A stretch of 64,000 nt of DNA from Allobogoriella deserti. Its GTDB lineage: Bacteria > Actinomycetota > Actinomycetes > Actinomycetales > Actinomycetaceae. A program made the position numbers and the translations under genes. Below, in pieces: positions 25,337 through 33,022 of the stretch. The notes beneath the pieces are model-generated. The model was not told where the DNA came from. It searched no databases and saw only the letters and a list, made by a program, of their open reading frames with translations. The stretch's first letter is position 1. Every line of letters starts with the position of its first letter. The stretch is from NCBI RefSeq assembly GCF_042680605.1, contig NZ_JBHUEE010000002.1:620001-684000 (forward strand), written 5' to 3'.

Positions 25337-25921
25337 ATGGCCGAAACCGCCGCCGCAGCCGCGAAGCCCTCCACCTACCTCCTCGTCGACGGCGAGAACA
25401 TCGACGCGACGCTCGGGATGAGCGTGCTGGGGCGCCGGCCCAACCCGGAGGAGCGTCCGCGGTGGGATCGGGTACGCGCGTTCGCCTCGGACGTGTGGGA
25501 CCACGACGCCCGCGGCCTGTTCTTCCTCAACGCCACCAACGGCCAGATGCCGATGAGCTTCGTCCAGGCGCTGCTCGCGATGGACTTCCAGCCGATCCCG
25601 CTCGCCGGGGCGAGCCAGGAGAAGGTCGTCGACATCGGTATCCAGCGCACGATGCAGGCGATCCTCGACCAGGGCTACGGCGACGTGCTGCTCGCCACCC
25701 ACGACGGCGACTACATCCCTCAGCTCGAGGGCCTGCTCGACGCCGGTCGGCAGGTCGGGGTGATGTGCTTCCGCGAGTTCCTCAACGCCGAGGTGACCGC
25801 GATGACCGAGCGCGGCCTGCACGTCTACGACCTGGAGGACGACCTCGGCGCGTTCACCTCCGTGCTCCCGCGGGTGCGGATCATCCCGCTCGAGGCCTTC
25901 GACCCCACGCGCTACCTGTAA
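25337..25921 (+). CDS. NYN domain protein (PIN-like RNase fold)
   Basis: The 194-residue protein has the NYN domain layout: LLVDGENIDATLG with the first acidic site, KVVDIGIQRTMQAI with the central Asp, and DVLLATHDGDYIPQLEGLLDAGRQVGV with the paired Asp residues. NYN proteins are PIN-like metal-dependent RNases. TACGCT lies 7 nt before ATG 25337, which suggests a leaderless message. Its stop is followed directly by the GTG of the amidohydrolase gene, so the two are co-transcribed, although no functional link is evident. Confidence 0.85.
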   Translation: MAETAAAAAKPSTYLLVDGENIDATLGMSVLGRRPNPEERPRWDRVRAFASDVWDHDARGLFFLNATNGQMPMSFVQALLAMDFQPIPLAGASQEKVVDIGIQRTMQAILDQGYGDVLLATHDGDYIPQLEGLLDAGRQVGVMCFREFLNAEVTAMTERGLHVYDLEDDLGAFTSVLPRVRIIPLEAFDPTRYL

Positions 25922-27550
25922 GTGGCCGCCCGAGAAACGGACGAGGACCGGACCGGCTCCCTGCTGCTGCGGCAGGTCCGGCTCGTCCCGGTGGGACAGC
26001 GCCCGGGAGAACGGTCGGTGCCCGCCGGTCATCCGGTCGCCGACGACGACGTCGTCGACCTGCGGATCCGCGACGGCGTGCTCCGTGCCACCGCGCCCCG
26101 CCTGGCGCGCCGGCCCGGCGAGGAGGTGCTCGACGCGGACGGCCGCTGGGCCGTCCCGGGTCTGTGGGACCACCACGTCCACTTCACCCAGGCGGCCACG
26201 ACGTTCGACCGGCTCGACCTCACCACGGCCGGCTCCGCCGGCGAGGCGCTGCGCATGGTTGCCGACCACCTCGCCGGACCGGACGCTCCACCGCCCGGCG
26301 TGCCCGCGGTCGGCTTCGGCTTCTTCCAGGCCTCCTGGCCGGACACCCCCTCGCTCGCGGCACTGGACGCCGTGGCCGGCGAACGCGCCGTCGTCCTCAT
26401 CTCCAACGACGTGCACTGCGGCTGGCTCTCGAGCCGGGCCCGGGCCCTGCTCGGTCTGCCCTCCCCGGCCGACGACGACGGCCTGGTGCGTGAGGCGCCG
26501 TGGTTCGCGGCCCTGACACGGCTCGGTGACGTCCCCGGCACGCGCCCGGCCGCCGGGTACCGGGCCGCGCAGGCGACGGTGGCTGCGCGCGGCGTCGTCG
26601 GCATCACCGAGATGGAGTGGGCGGACAACCGGGCGGACTGGCCGGAGCGGGTGGCCTCCGGGTTGGACCTGCTGCGGGTGCGTACCGCCGTCTACCCGGA
26701 CCGTCTGGACGGCGTCCTCGGCGACGGTGTGCGAACCGGGGACCGGCTGCCCGGCGGTCGCGGGCTGGTCACAATGGGCCCGCTCAAGGTGATCTCCGAT
26801 GGGTCACTCAACACGGCGACCGCGCACATCACCGCGACGTATCCCGACCCGGACGAGCCGGACCATCGCCACGGCGTCCAGAACGTCCCGGCCGGCGAGC
26901 TCACCGAGCTGTTGCGACGCGCGAACCGCGGCGGGCTGGACGCGGCCGTGCACGCCATCGGTGACGCGGCGGTCGAGGTCGCCCTGGACGCCATCGCCGC
27001 TGCCCGGGCGCGCGGATCGGTCGAGCATGCGCAACTGCTGGGCCCGGGGCACGCTGAGCGGTTCGCAGCACTCGGCGTCACGGCGTCGGTCCAACCGGCG
27101 CACCTGCTCGACGACCGAGACCTCACCGAGGAACGCTGGCCGGGCCGTGCGGGCGACTGCTTCGCCCTGCGACGCCTTCTCGACGCGGGCGCGCGCGTGG
27201 TCTTCGGCTCCGACGCACCGGTGGCGCGGCTGCATCCCTGGCACGCCATGGCCGCCGCCGTCCACCGCAGCGGGGACGACCGGGGGCCGTGGCACCCGGA
27301 GCAGCAGCTCACCGCCGCCGAGGCACTTGCCTGCTCGACGGACGGCCAAGGGACGCTGGGTGTCGGGTCCCGTGGCGACGTCGTGCTGCTCGACGCCGAT
27401 CCGCTCGCGCGCGACCTGGTGCCCCCTGCCGACGGCACCGGTCCCGGACGGCAGCCCGCGATGGATACGGCGGCAGTGGCGGCGCGGCTGCGGGAGATGC
27501 CCGTGGCGGCGACGATCCTCGCCGGCCGCCCCACGCACCTGGCCTACTGA
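25922..27550 (+). CDS. Amidohydrolase family protein (YtcJ-like)
   Basis: This 542-residue metal-dependent hydrolase has the N-terminal HxH motif (DHHVHFTQAATTFDRLDL) after a small beta domain. It has ISDGSLNTATAHITATY, the HAIGDAAVEVALDAIAAAR helix and a C-terminal VVFGSDAPVARLHPWHAMAAAV, all typical of YtcJ-type amidohydrolases. These cleave C-N bonds in varied cyclic or exocyclic amides; the substrate is unknown. Its GTG follows the NYN stop without any gap. Confidence 0.87.
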   Translation: MAARETDEDRTGSLLLRQVRLVPVGQRPGERSVPAGHPVADDDVVDLRIRDGVLRATAPRLARRPGEEVLDADGRWAVPGLWDHHVHFTQAATTFDRLDLTTAGSAGEALRMVADHLAGPDAPPPGVPAVGFGFFQASWPDTPSLAALDAVAGERAVVLISNDVHCGWLSSRARALLGLPSPADDDGLVREAPWFAALTRLGDVPGTRPAAGYRAAQATVAARGVVGITEMEWADNRADWPERVASGLDLLRVRTAVYPDRLDGVLGDGVRTGDRLPGGRGLVTMGPLKVISDGSLNTATAHITATYPDPDEPDHRHGVQNVPAGELTELLRRANRGGLDAAVHAIGDAAVEVALDAIAAARARGSVEHAQLLGPGHAERFAALGVTASVQPAHLLDDRDLTEERWPGRAGDCFALRRLLDAGARVVFGSDAPVARLHPWHAMAAAVHRSGDDRGPWHPEQQLTAAEALACSTDGQGTLGVGSRGDVVLLDADPLARDLVPPADGTGPGRQPAMDTAAVAARLREMPVAATILAGRPTHLAY

Positions 27551-27589
27551 CGTCGGCGGGCGTGCTCGATGACCGGGTCGAGCGCAGCG

Positions 27590-28054
27590 TCAGGAGTCGG
27601 CGAGCCGTTCGGCGTGCGCCGAGTTGATCGCCGCGAGCGCCGTGAGCGTGCGGGCGAACCGGCGGGCGTCCGCAGGCTCGAGTGTGGCGAGCTCGGCGAG
27701 CGCGTCGTCGCGCACGCCGTCCCACGTCTCCTGCCGCAGGTCGGCGCGATGCCCGGAGAGTCCCAGGAGGTGCCCCCGGCGATCGCCCTCCACCGGGCGG
27801 CGCTCCACGAAGCCGGCGGCGACGAGGCGGTCCGTGACCTTGGTGATCGCAGCCGGGCTGAGCTGGCTGCGAACGGCGAGCTGCTGGGGTCGCATGGGGC
27901 CTTCGCGCTGGAGCACCTCGAGGCAGCGGAGGTCGTTGCGCGAGATGCCGTACCGCTCTGCGGCCCGCTCGAGCAGCGCGTCGTGCGAGGCGTGCAGCAT
28001 CCGCACGGCCTCGAGCATCGCGGTGGCGGTGTCCCGTGGTCCGGACCGGGTCAT
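27590..28054 (-). CDS. MarR family transcriptional regulator
   Basis: The 154-residue protein has the MarR winged helix (RYGISRNDLRCLEVLQREGPMRPQQLAVRSQLSPAAITKVTDRLVAAGFVERRPVEGDRRGHLLGLSG). The wing arginines are in place. ATG 28054 is 6 nt after TACTAT, so the message is probably leaderless. It is divergent from a small membrane-protein gene, and a perfect 13-bp palindrome sits on both -10 hexamers. It probably represses both genes and responds to a small ligand. Confidence 0.9.
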   Translation of the reverse strand: MTRSGPRDTATAMLEAVRMLHASHDALLERAAERYGISRNDLRCLEVLQREGPMRPQQLAVRSQLSPAAITKVTDRLVAAGFVERRPVEGDRRGHLLGLSGHRADLRQETWDGVRDDALAELATLEPADARRFARTLTALAAINSAHAERLADS

Positions 28055-28060
28055 GAGGCG

Positions 28061-28081
28061 ATAGTACACGCCGTGTATTGT
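28061..28081. promoter_or_regulatory. MarR operator overlapping two divergent -10 elements
   Basis: A perfect palindrome, TACACG-C-CGTGTA, lies at 28065-28077. The leftward -10 (TACTAT, complement of 28061-28066) and the rightward -10 (TATTGT, 28076-28081) each overlap one end of it. The two start codons lie 6 and 7 nt beyond these hexamers, so both transcripts are likely leaderless. One bound MarR dimer would block both. Confidence 0.7.
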
Positions 28082-28088
28082 TTCTGGC

Positions 28089-28493
28089 GTGAACTTGTCT
28101 GGCTCCCGCCCGTTCAGCCGCATAGCGACCGTCCTGTACACCCTGTGGGGCCTGCTCCACGTGGGGCTCGGGGTCTCGATGGTGGCCGGAGTCGACGCGG
28201 AGATGCTGACCGATGAAGCCGTCGCCGAGAGCACGATGTTCTTTCTGTGCGCCGTCGTGTTCGGATGCCAGGCGATCGCTGTCGCGCTGACCATGAACCG
28301 GCACAACAGCCGCGCGGGGCACTGGCTCAACCTGCTCGTCCTCGGCGCGGTCGACCTCGCATTCCTCCCTGTCATGGTGGTCCCTGGTCACGTCGATCCT
28401 GTCGGCGGGCTGTCCGGGCCGTTGGTGTGGCTGCTCGCAGCAGTGGCCTCGACACTCGCCCGACGGCGAGAGCCGGCATCGGTCACCACCTGA
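28089..28493 (+). CDS. Small membrane protein controlled with MarR
   Basis: The 134-residue protein has four predicted membrane helices (ATVLYTLWGLLHVGLGVSMV, STMFFLCAVVFGCQAIAVAL, WLNLLVLGAVDLAFLPVMVV, LSGPLVWLLAAVAST). Its start is GTG 28089, 7 nt after TATTGT. The family is not recognised. The divergent arrangement with MarR and the shared operator suggest it is the regulated target, perhaps a drug- or solvent-response membrane protein; that is inference only. Confidence 0.75.
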   Translation: MNLSGSRPFSRIATVLYTLWGLLHVGLGVSMVAGVDAEMLTDEAVAESTMFFLCAVVFGCQAIAVALTMNRHNSRAGHWLNLLVLGAVDLAFLPVMVVPGHVDPVGGLSGPLVWLLAAVASTLARRREPASVTT

Positions 28494-28541
28494 TTCGGCT
28501 CCGCCGGGCAGGAGGCGACCGGCGCGACTACCGTGAAGCCG

Positions 28542-29393
28542 GTGACCGCACGCCGCTTCCTCCAGGTCAATGTCTTCTCCGCCGACCCGCTCGGCGGCAA
28601 CCCCCTCGCCGTCGTGGTCGACGCGGCCGGACTGTCCACGGACCGCATGCAGCGACTCGCCCGCTGGACCAATCTGTCCGAGACCGCCTTCCTGCTCCCG
28701 CCGAGCAGCGAGGAAGCCGACTACCGCGTCCGGATCTTCACACCGACGGCCGAGTTGCCCTTCGCCGGGCACCCGACCCTGGGCACCGCGCACGCGTTGC
28801 TGGCCACGGGCGGGACGCCCCGCACGCCGGGACGGCTGGTCCAGGAGTGCGGCGCCGGAGCGGTCGCCCTCCGCGACGACGGCGGACGGTGGGCCTTCGC
28901 CGGTCCGCCACTGGTGCGCTACGAACCGCCCACCGACGAGATCCGGGGCCGGGTCACCGCGGCACTCGGCCTGACCAGGGAGCAGGTGCTCGACGCTTCG
29001 TGGGTCGACAACGGCCCGGGGTGGCTCGGGCTGCGACTCGACTCGGCCGAGACGGTGCGCGGCGTCGTTCCCGACTACCCGGCGCTTGGCGGCCTGGACG
29101 TCGGCATCGTCGGCGCGATCGACGGTGCGGGCTCCGGTGAGCCGGCCTTCGAGGTCCGGGCGTTCATGGACACCGGAGACGAGGACCCGGTGACGGGCAG
29201 CCTCAACGCCTCCCTGGGTCGCTGGCTGCGGGACCTGGGGGTTGCGCCGTCGTCCTACGTCGCCGCGCAGGGCGCAGCCCTCGGGCGCACGGGCAGGATC
29301 CACATCAGCGAGGACGACGGCGAGATCTGGGTGGCCGGCGAGGTCACCACCGTCGTCGACGGCACCATCGACCTCGAGGGCGGCGAACGATGA
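28542..29393 (+). CDS. PhzF family isomerase
   Basis: The 283-residue protein has the PhzF/DAP-epimerase-like double domain: FLQVNVFSADPLGGNPLAVVVDA, then SETAFLLPP, RVRIFTPTAELPFAGHPTLGTAHAL and the C-terminal DPVTGSLNASLGRWL. The family isomerises small substrates, including a step in phenazine synthesis, but most members have unknown substrates. GTG 28542 lies 7 nt after TACCGT (28529-28534); a GTG at 28533 inside that hexamer is less likely. The stop overlaps the next gene's ATG. Confidence 0.87.
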   Translation: MTARRFLQVNVFSADPLGGNPLAVVVDAAGLSTDRMQRLARWTNLSETAFLLPPSSEEADYRVRIFTPTAELPFAGHPTLGTAHALLATGGTPRTPGRLVQECGAGAVALRDDGGRWAFAGPPLVRYEPPTDEIRGRVTAALGLTREQVLDASWVDNGPGWLGLRLDSAETVRGVVPDYPALGGLDVGIVGAIDGAGSGEPAFEVRAFMDTGDEDPVTGSLNASLGRWLRDLGVAPSSYVAAQGAALGRTGRIHISEDDGEIWVAGEVTTVVDGTIDLEGGER

Positions 29394-30205
29394 CCGTGAC
29401 CGTCTGCGGCAACTGCGCCGTCGAGCACGCCGAGCCCGGCGAGATCTGCGTGATCTGTGCCGACGAGCGCGAGTGGGTCCCGGCCGAAGGGCAACGGTGG
29501 ACCACGCCGGAGGAGCTGGCCGCCGAGGGGACCCGCACCACGGTGCGCGAGCTGGAGCCCGGGCTGATCGCCGTCGGGGCCCGGCCGAGCGTCGGCATCG
29601 GCCAAACGAGCCTGCTGGTGACCACCTCGGGCGGGAACGTGCTGTGGGATCCGTTGGGCTTCCTCGACGACGACGGCGTGGCGGCGGTGCTGCGACACGG
29701 TGAGGTGGTCGCCGTCGTCGCGTCGCACCCGCACATGTTCGGCGTCCAGGTGGAGTGGAGCCGCCGGCTCGGTGACCCGCCGGTGCTCGTGGCAAAGGCG
29801 GACCAGGCGTGGGTGCAGCGGCCGGACCCGGTGATCGAGACCTGGTCCGGTGAGCTCTCGCCCGCCCCCGGGATCACCCTGAGCCAGCCCGGCGGCCACT
29901 TCCCGGGCAGCGCCGTGCTGCACTGGGCGGACGGCGCCGAGGGGCGCGGGGCGCTGCTGACCGGTGACACGATCTTCCCGAACCCGGACCGGACGACCGT
30001 CGGGTTTCTGCGCTCCTACCCCAACCTCATCCCGCTCTCCGGCGCGGTCGCGCAGCGCATCGCGGCACACGTGGAGCGCTATGACTTCGACCGGATCTAC
30101 GGCAACTTCGCGAACGTCGTGCCGCGCGACGGGCGCGCTGCGGTACGCCGCTCCGCGGACCGGCACGCCGCTTGGGCACGCGGCGACCACGACGATCTGA
30201 CGTAG
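29390..30205 (+). CDS. Metallo-beta-lactamase-fold protein with zinc-ribbon-like N-terminus and degenerate metal site
   Basis: The 271-residue protein starts with two CxxC pairs (VCGNCAVEHAEPGEICVICADE), which look like a zinc ribbon. A metallo-beta-lactamase-like domain follows. The usual HxHxDH motif reads HPHMFG here, while GGHFPGSAVLHW and ALLTGDTIF correspond to later metal-site segments. With part of the first site missing it may bind one metal or act differently from classic hydrolases. It overlaps the PhzF gene by 4 nt (ATGA). A long hairpin follows at 30238-30307. Confidence 0.75.
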   Translation: MTVTVCGNCAVEHAEPGEICVICADEREWVPAEGQRWTTPEELAAEGTRTTVRELEPGLIAVGARPSVGIGQTSLLVTTSGGNVLWDPLGFLDDDGVAAVLRHGEVVAVVASHPHMFGVQVEWSRRLGDPPVLVAKADQAWVQRPDPVIETWSGELSPAPGITLSQPGGHFPGSAVLHWADGAEGRGALLTGDTIFPNPDRTTVGFLRSYPNLIPLSGAVAQRIAAHVERYDFDRIYGNFANVVPRDGRAAVRRSADRHAAWARGDHDDLT

Positions 30206-30237
30206 CCACGTAGCCCGCCCGAGCCGCCTGACAGACG

Positions 30238-30307
30238 CCGACCGCTGCCGGTCCTGCCTCACGCTCCAGGAGGAACACGCGCGTCGGGCAGGAGCGGCAG
30301 CGGTCGG
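30238..30307. terminator. Long imperfect hairpin between convergent genes
   Basis: The arms 30238-30258 and 30287-30307 pair over about 21 bp with one mismatch and enclose a 28-nt loop. The hairpin sits between the metallo-beta-lactamase-fold gene and the convergent O-demethylase gene, so it probably terminates both. Confidence 0.65.
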
Positions 30308-30322
30308 TGGTTCGGGTCGGGC

Positions 30323-31732
30323 TCAGGCGTACTGCGAGCGCCAGCCGCCACCCTCGCGGTACTCGGTCCGGGCGGTCACCGCGTACGGCACGGGGCTGAC
30401 GACGACGCGCACGTCCTTCTGCTTGTGCGGCTGGACGGTGGTCTTCTTGCTGCCGCCGTCGGGCTCGCCCCAGGTGAGGGTGAGCTCGGTGCCGATCTCG
30501 ACGTCGGGGTCGACGGTGCCCAACGACAGGCCGCGGCGCTCGTTGGCGCTGTACCCGGTGAACATCGACAGGCCGACCACCTTGCCGGCCGCGTCCTTGA
30601 CCTCGTCGAAGTTCGAGGAGCCGTAGTTGGCGTTGGGCAGGTTGAAGAACTGGTAGCCCGGGCCCTCGACGTCGAGCAGCGAGGTCATGATCTCGCCGAG
30701 GTCGTCGGCGTTCCACGCGAAGGTGACCTTCTTGCGCTGGCGGCTGTGGTCGAGGTTCTCCAGCGCGTCGCGGCCGATGAAGTCGTGGTCGAACTTCACG
30801 AAGCTGCCGTAGCCGAGGTCCCACGGGTTCGTGTAGTAGTCGGTGATGTCGTCCGAGACGAAGCTGCCGGCCAGGGCGTTGGTGGCCTCGTAGCCGTTCG
30901 CGGGCAGCCACTCGCGGTAGGGCCGCTCGGCCTCGCCGTCGTAGATCGCCGGCAGCGGGGAGGGGATCCAGCCGGACTCGAGGGTGTTCGAGGAGTACGC
31001 GCGGGAGCCGACCGGCTCGAGGCCGAACTCCTCACCGGCCTCGAGGATGGTCTCGCGGATGTCGTCGTAGTCCTCGTACGGGCCCCACAGTTCCAGGCCG
31101 GGGGCGCCGGCCATGCCGTGACGCAGGGTGCGCACGGTCTTGTTGCCGACGTTCATCGTCGCCATGCGGAAGAACTTGAGCTGCTCGACCGGACCGCCGT
31201 TGACCTTCTCGATGACCTCCCATGCGCGCGGGCCCTGGATCTGGAAGCGCCACAGCTTGCGGGTGACCTGCTTGCCGTTCGGGCGGGAGGGCGAGCGGTC
31301 GTCCTTGACGATCTCGACGTTGTAGCCGCCGGTCTCACCGTGGAACATCAGCCAGTTGGCGGCCGGTGCGCGGCCGACGAAGGTGAACTCATCCTCCTCC
31401 TCGTGGAAGAGGATGCCGTCACCGATGACGTTCCCGGCGGCGGTGGTGGGCACGTACTGCTTGGCCATGTTCACCGGGAAGTTCGCGACGGAGTTGATCG
31501 CGGTGTCCGAGATCAGCTTCAGCGCGTCCGGGCCCTTGATGAACAGGTTGACCATGTGGTGGGACTGGTCGAACAGCACGGCGGTGTCGCGCCAGGCGCG
31601 CTGCTCGCGCTGCCAGTTGGTGAACTCGGCGGCCACCACCGGATAGATGTAGGCGCCGAGCTGGCTGTTGCGGAGCAGCTCGACGGTGTTGCCCGCTGCG
31701 TCGAGGACTTCCTGCAGGTTCTTCGCGGTCAT
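30323..31732 (-). CDS. ligM: Tetrahydrofolate-dependent aromatic O-demethylase (LigM/DesA-like)
   Basis: The 469-residue protein has an aminomethyltransferase (GcvT)-like THF-binding fold. It opens NLQEVLDAAGNTVELLRNSQLGAYIYPVVAAEFTNW and contains VLFDQSHHMVNLFIKGPDALKLI, RMATMNVGNKTVRTLRHGMAG and the C-terminal SMFTGYSANERRGLSLGTVD. Length and layout match LigM (about 471 residues) and DesA of Sphingobium, which move the methyl of vanillate, 3-O-methylgallate or syringate onto THF. ATG 31732 has AAGGA 4-5 nt upstream. It is the second gene after metF, which would recycle the methyl-THF. Vanillate, 3-O-methylgallate and syringate cannot be told apart from sequence. Confidence 0.85.
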   Translation of the reverse strand: MTAKNLQEVLDAAGNTVELLRNSQLGAYIYPVVAAEFTNWQREQRAWRDTAVLFDQSHHMVNLFIKGPDALKLISDTAINSVANFPVNMAKQYVPTTAAGNVIGDGILFHEEEDEFTFVGRAPAANWLMFHGETGGYNVEIVKDDRSPSRPNGKQVTRKLWRFQIQGPRAWEVIEKVNGGPVEQLKFFRMATMNVGNKTVRTLRHGMAGAPGLELWGPYEDYDDIRETILEAGEEFGLEPVGSRAYSSNTLESGWIPSPLPAIYDGEAERPYREWLPANGYEATNALAGSFVSDDITDYYTNPWDLGYGSFVKFDHDFIGRDALENLDHSRQRKKVTFAWNADDLGEIMTSLLDVEGPGYQFFNLPNANYGSSNFDEVKDAAGKVVGLSMFTGYSANERRGLSLGTVDPDVEIGTELTLTWGEPDGGSKKTTVQPHKQKDVRVVVSPVPYAVTARTEYREGGGWRSQYA

Positions 31733-31796
31733 CTCTTCCTTACCTCTCCGTGGCCGTCCGGCCCGTCGGTCCTGTGGTCGGCACGCGTGCGGCTCG

Positions 31797-32678
31797 TCAG
31801 CCCGAGTACTTCTCGAGCATCCGGCGCCGCCACTTCTCGGTGCCCTCGATCTCGTTGAACGTGAAGATGTGGAACCCGGCGATGTTCTGATCGCCCTCCC
31901 CCAGGTGCGGGGCGAGCCCGCGCACGACCTTGTTCGGGCTGTAGCCGCCGGGGAGGAGGAAGCGCCAGAACATGCTCTGCTGCTTCTTGAGGAACCGCGC
32001 CGACGCCCCCAGGCCGATCCCCGCCGAGATCCGCACCAGCTTCTCCCTGTTGACCTCACCGGGCATACCCACCCAGACCGGCTGGGTGATGCCCTTGCGC
32101 TGCAGGCCGCGGGCCCAGTCCAGGATCGTGCCGGCGTCGAAGCAGATCTGGGTGGCCACGTACGTGCCGACCTCGGCCTTCTCGCGCAGCGCCTCGTCGA
32201 GGCGCTCGTCCCCGATGTCAGCGTGACCTTCCGGGTAGCCGGTGATGCCGACCTCGGCGAACGGGTGGTCGAGCTCCTTGAGGGCACGGACCAGGCCGGG
32301 CGCGTCGGTGAAGGTCCCGGCCGGTTCCGGGGCGTCACCGCCGACGACGAAGATCTCCTCGATCCCGGCCTCGGTGGTCTTGGCGATGATCTCCGAGAGC
32401 TCGGCCTTGTCCTTGATCATGCGCGAGGACAGATGCGGGACGACGGCGTACCCCTCGCCGGCGAGCCGGACGGCGAAGTCGACGGTGCGCCAGATCCCCT
32501 TGCCCGGGGAGGCGGTGACGGTGACGGTGATGTCCTTCGGAACGTGGGCGAGCACCTTCTCGTCCACGCCTTTGAACGGCATCACCTCGTAGCGGAGCCC
32601 TTCCAAGAAGGACTGCACGGACGGACCGCCGGCTGCGGCGTCCACCTGCTCTGCCGGACCCACGCCCTCAGGAGCCAT
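31797..32678 (-). CDS. metF: Methylenetetrahydrofolate reductase (MetF), methyl-THF oxidation role
   Basis: The 293-residue flavoprotein has the MTHFR TIM-barrel pattern: VTVTASPGKGIWRTVDFAVRLAGEGYAVVPHLSSRMI, IEEIFVVGGDAPEPAGTFTDA, GITGYPEGHADI, and ATQICFDAGTILDWARGLQRKGI. It interconverts 5-methyl-THF and 5,10-methylene-THF. In this operon (metF-ligM, 64-nt gap) it would oxidise the methyl-THF made by the demethylase, as metF does in the Sphingobium ligM locus. ATG 32678 follows GGAGG by 7 nt; a GTG six codons upstream is less likely. A promoter and operator lie at 32733-32778. Confidence 0.9.
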   Translation of the reverse strand: MAPEGVGPAEQVDAAAGGPSVQSFLEGLRYEVMPFKGVDEKVLAHVPKDITVTVTASPGKGIWRTVDFAVRLAGEGYAVVPHLSSRMIKDKAELSEIIAKTTEAGIEEIFVVGGDAPEPAGTFTDAPGLVRALKELDHPFAEVGITGYPEGHADIGDERLDEALREKAEVGTYVATQICFDAGTILDWARGLQRKGITQPVWVGMPGEVNREKLVRISAGIGLGASARFLKKQQSMFWRFLLPGGYSPNKVVRGLAPHLGEGDQNIAGFHIFTFNEIEGTEKWRRRMLEKYSG

Positions 32679-32732
32679 CCGGGAACCTCCGACCACGTCG
32701 TCCTCACGGTCGCTGCTGTGCGACCCACGGTG

Positions 32733-32778
32733 AACCTATAACCCGCCCTCTCGATAGGTCAACAGGATTGTCATCAAT
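32733..32778 (-). promoter_or_regulatory. metF-ligM promoter with candidate GntR operator
   Basis: On the minus strand TTGACC (complement of 32757-32762) and TAGGTT (complement of 32733-32738) are 18 nt apart and form a -35/-10 pair. TGTTGACC overlaps the -35. ATTG-N4-CAAT (32767-32778) lies directly upstream; it matches the half-site pattern I recall for the Caulobacter VanR operator, ATTGGATCCAAT. Confidence 0.5.
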
Positions 32779-32804
32779 TTTGTACGCATAGCGCACGCCC
32801 CCTC

Positions 32805-32878
32805 CGCCGAGAGCGGAAACCTGTGCTTTGAGCGGACGTTTGAACGACCGCTCTTGACTCAACTGTCCGCTCTCGGCG
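32805..32878. repeat. 74-bp palindromic repeat, copy 1 (imperfect)
   Basis: The element starts CGCCGAGAGCGG and ends CCGCTCTCGGCG. The arms pair along most of their 37 nt with several mismatches. Length, ends and the internal GAGCGGAC repeats match the near-perfect copy at 53454-53527. It lies between the two divergent promoters of the metF and galB-like operons, an odd place for a terminator. A REP- or MITE-like mobile repeat is the better explanation. Confidence 0.8.
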
Positions 32879-32898
32879 CGGGCGGTTCGAGCACACTT

Positions 32899-32942
32899 TT
32901 GCTGACATGATTGTTGACAATGCTCGTGGCCGGTGGTTCGCT
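32899..32942 (+). promoter_or_regulatory. Promoter/operator of the galB-like operon
   Basis: Two tandem copies of a TTGYTGACA motif start 12 nt apart; the second forms ATTGT-TG-ACAAT at 32910-32921. TTGACA (32914-32919) can serve as a -35, with a weak TTCGCT -10 at 32937-32942 (17-nt spacer). The motif resembles the sites before the GntR gene and before metF. The mRNA would have an untranslated leader of about 75 nt. Confidence 0.5.
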
Positions 32943-33022
32943 GGCGCCGTGGCCCCGGAGTGGGCGTGCCCGCCCGCGGCCGTGCGAGCACCGCCGACGA
33001 TGCCGATCCAAGGAGACAACGC

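Noticed and set aside
23599..25374. A single long protein covering cofC and cofD
   Set aside because: The frame that is open through both regions encodes CofC only after 24255; upstream of that it is an arginine-rich out-of-frame reading of cofD. The two genes overlap by 4 nt in different frames.
30323..31732. The LigM-like gene as a glycine-cleavage T protein (GcvT)
   Set aside because: It is about 100 residues longer than GcvT, no gcvH or gcvP gene is nearby, and its length and neighbours (metF and a ring-cleavage operon) match LigM/DesA.
32805..32878. Copy 1 of the palindrome as a plain transcription terminator
   Set aside because: It sits between two divergent promoters where no transcript should end, and it shares length and ends with the copy at 53454-53527.
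32933..33022. An N-terminal extension of the PIG-L hydratase
   Set aside because: It would start within the operator region, is arginine-rich and has no ribosome-binding site, whereas AAGGAG precedes ATG 33023 at ideal spacing.
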